DNA of 64,000 bases from positions 62,001 through 126,000 of the forward strand of contig NZ_JASPJX010000006.1 of NCBI RefSeq assembly GCF_030232585.1. The letters are read 5' to 3'. Shown here one piece after another: positions 63,117 through 64,000 of this stretch; within the stretch, counting starts at the first letter, position 1, and each line of letters begins with the position of its first letter. Position numbers and translations under genes: made by a program. This DNA comes from Corynebacterium sp. MSK008 (GTDB lineage: Bacteria; Actinomycetota; Actinomycetes; Mycobacteriales; Mycobacteriaceae). Under the pieces are notes generated by a model. It did not search any database. It had not been told where the DNA came from and worked only from the letters and a program-made list of their open reading frames with translations.

Positions 63117-64000
63117 GTGAGCGATACACCCGAGAACACGAAGCGACTGTTGCTTATCGACGGCCACTCGATGGCCTTCCGCGCCTTCTACGCGCTGCCC
63201 GCGGAGAACTTCTCCACCTCCGGCGGCCAGCACACGAATGCGGTCTACGGGTTTTTATCCATGTTCGCCAACATCCTGGCGGACGAGAAGCCGACGCACG
63301 CCGCCGTCGCCTTCGACGTGGGCCGCAAGACGTTCCGCACCGAGCGTTTCCCGGAGTACAAGGCGCAGCGCGAGGCCGCGCCGCCGGAGTTCAAAGGCCA
63401 GGTGCCGATCATCGAGGACGTGCTGGGCGACCTCGGCATCACCACCTTGAGCAAGGAGAACTTCGAGGCGGACGACATCGTCGCCACGCTGGTGACCCAG
63501 GCCCGCGCCGAGGGTGACTTCGAGATCGTGCTGGTCAGCGGCGACCGCGACTACATCCAGCTTGTGGACGGCACCACCACGCTGATGTATCCCACCCGCG
63601 GCGTGTCCACCATGACCCGCTTTACGCCCGAGGAAGTGGAGAACAAGTACGGCCTCACTCCTGCGCAGTACCCGGATTTCGCGGCGTTGCGCGGCGACCC
63701 GTCGGACAACCTGCCCAGCGTGCCCAAGGTGGGGGAGAAGACCGCCACGAAGTGGATCTCGCAGTATGGTTCGCTGGAAGGGCTCATCGAAGGCGCCGAC
63801 GAGCTCAAGGGCGTCGCCGCGAACAACTTCCGTGAGCGCATCGATCAGGTGCGCCTCAACCGCGAGCTGACCCAGATGGTCACCGACGTCGAGCTGCCCG
63901 TTGCCCCGAACGACCTGGAGCTCAAGCCCGCGGACGTCACCCAGGTGGCGGCGCGCTTCGACGACCTCGAGTTCGGCGTGAACCTGCGCGAGCGCGTTCT
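63117..64000 (+). CDS. polA: DNA polymerase I, N-terminal part (window edge)
   Basis: The first 294 codons of PolA, open to the window edge. They cover the 5' nuclease domain: LLLIDGHSMAFRAFYAL, FRTERFPEYKAQR, FEADDIVATL, SGDRDYIQLV and GDPSDNLPSVPKVGEKTA carry the metal ligands and the helix-hairpin-helix. It removes primers and fills gaps in DNA repair and replication. GTG start after a -10 hexamer; the polymerase domain is outside the window. Confidence 0.96.
   Translation, partial: MSDTPENTKRLLLIDGHSMAFRAFYALPAENFSTSGGQHTNAVYGFLSMFANILADEKPTHAAVAFDVGRKTFRTERFPEYKAQREAAPPEFKGQVPIIEDVLGDLGITTLSKENFEADDIVATLVTQARAEGDFEIVLVSGDRDYIQLVDGTTTLMYPTRGVSTMTRFTPEEVENKYGLTPAQYPDFAALRGDPSDNLPSVPKVGEKTATKWISQYGSLEGLIEGADELKGVAANNFRERIDQVRLNRELTQMVTDVELPVAPNDLELKPADVTQVAARFDDLEFGVNLRERV

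Overview
The window is a high-G+C (roughly 63-66% by eye) actinobacterial chromosome segment, almost certainly Corynebacterium. The evidence is a corynomycolyltransferase locus, an LtbR-leuCD unit, an ilvBNC operon with its own leader peptide, a non-discriminating gltX next to gatB, and the order gatB, ilvD, ilvBNC, leuB, gltX, ltbR-leuCD, gpsA, ddl, thiL, ung, recG, rsmD, coaD, polA. No rRNA, CRISPR array, prophage or intact insertion sequence was seen. The species cannot be fixed by eye.

Layout. 1-8447: small secreted and membrane proteins, a GNAT-type protein, gatB, a YkvI-like transporter, a DoxX protein, ilvD and a PH-domain membrane protein. 8448-12165: the ilvB attenuator leader and ilvBNC. 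12249-24825: a membrane protein, a CDF metal exporter, a DUF262 protein, two related lipoproteins on either side of leuB, a cNMP/CBS/nucleotidyltransferase protein with a DEDD exonuclease, an FAH-family hydrolase, isochorismate synthase and a secreted PHB-depolymerase-like esterase. 25059-29207: gltX, tRNA-Gln, tRNA-Glu, a tandem mycolyltransferase locus split by an in-frame TGA, and a second identical tRNA-Glu. 29268-40948: PhzF, HD and FAD proteins, two divergent secreted phosphatases and a pair of YhgE/Pip proteins. 41054-50646: ltbR, leuCD, two YbjN genes, mutT1-like, gpsA, ddl, DUF3515, thiL and ung. 50671-58852: a DhaL/DegV protein, recG, rsmD, coaD, a TauE/SafE protein and an amino-acid ABC importer. 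58969-64000: a secreted protein, a MarR/MFS pair, a small accessory cluster (membrane protein, XRE regulator, PD-(D/E)XK-like protein), tRNA-Leu and the 5' part of polA.

How it works together. Most branched-chain amino-acid synthesis is here: ilvBN, ilvC and ilvD form the common valine/isoleucine pathway, and leuCD and leuB lead to leucine. leuA and the transaminase are not in the window. Control signals can be read directly: a transcription attenuator before ilvB, and a shared motif over the -10 regions of ilvC, leuB and leuC that fits an LtbR-type operator. GatB and GltX are parts of the indirect Gln-tRNA route. gpsA, ddl, thiL, ung, recG, rsmD, coaD and polA are core housekeeping genes.

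Recurring non-coding patterns are as notable as the genes. About 26 start codons lie 6-8 nt after a TANNNT hexamer, the geometry of leaderless transcripts. A 13-mer, CGTCGATAGGCAA, occurs five times exactly, always on the + strand. Five nested palindromes of 65-86 bp sit between genes, and two of them share arms. The strongest single oddity is the intact second mycolyltransferase domain lying in frame behind a UGA stop.
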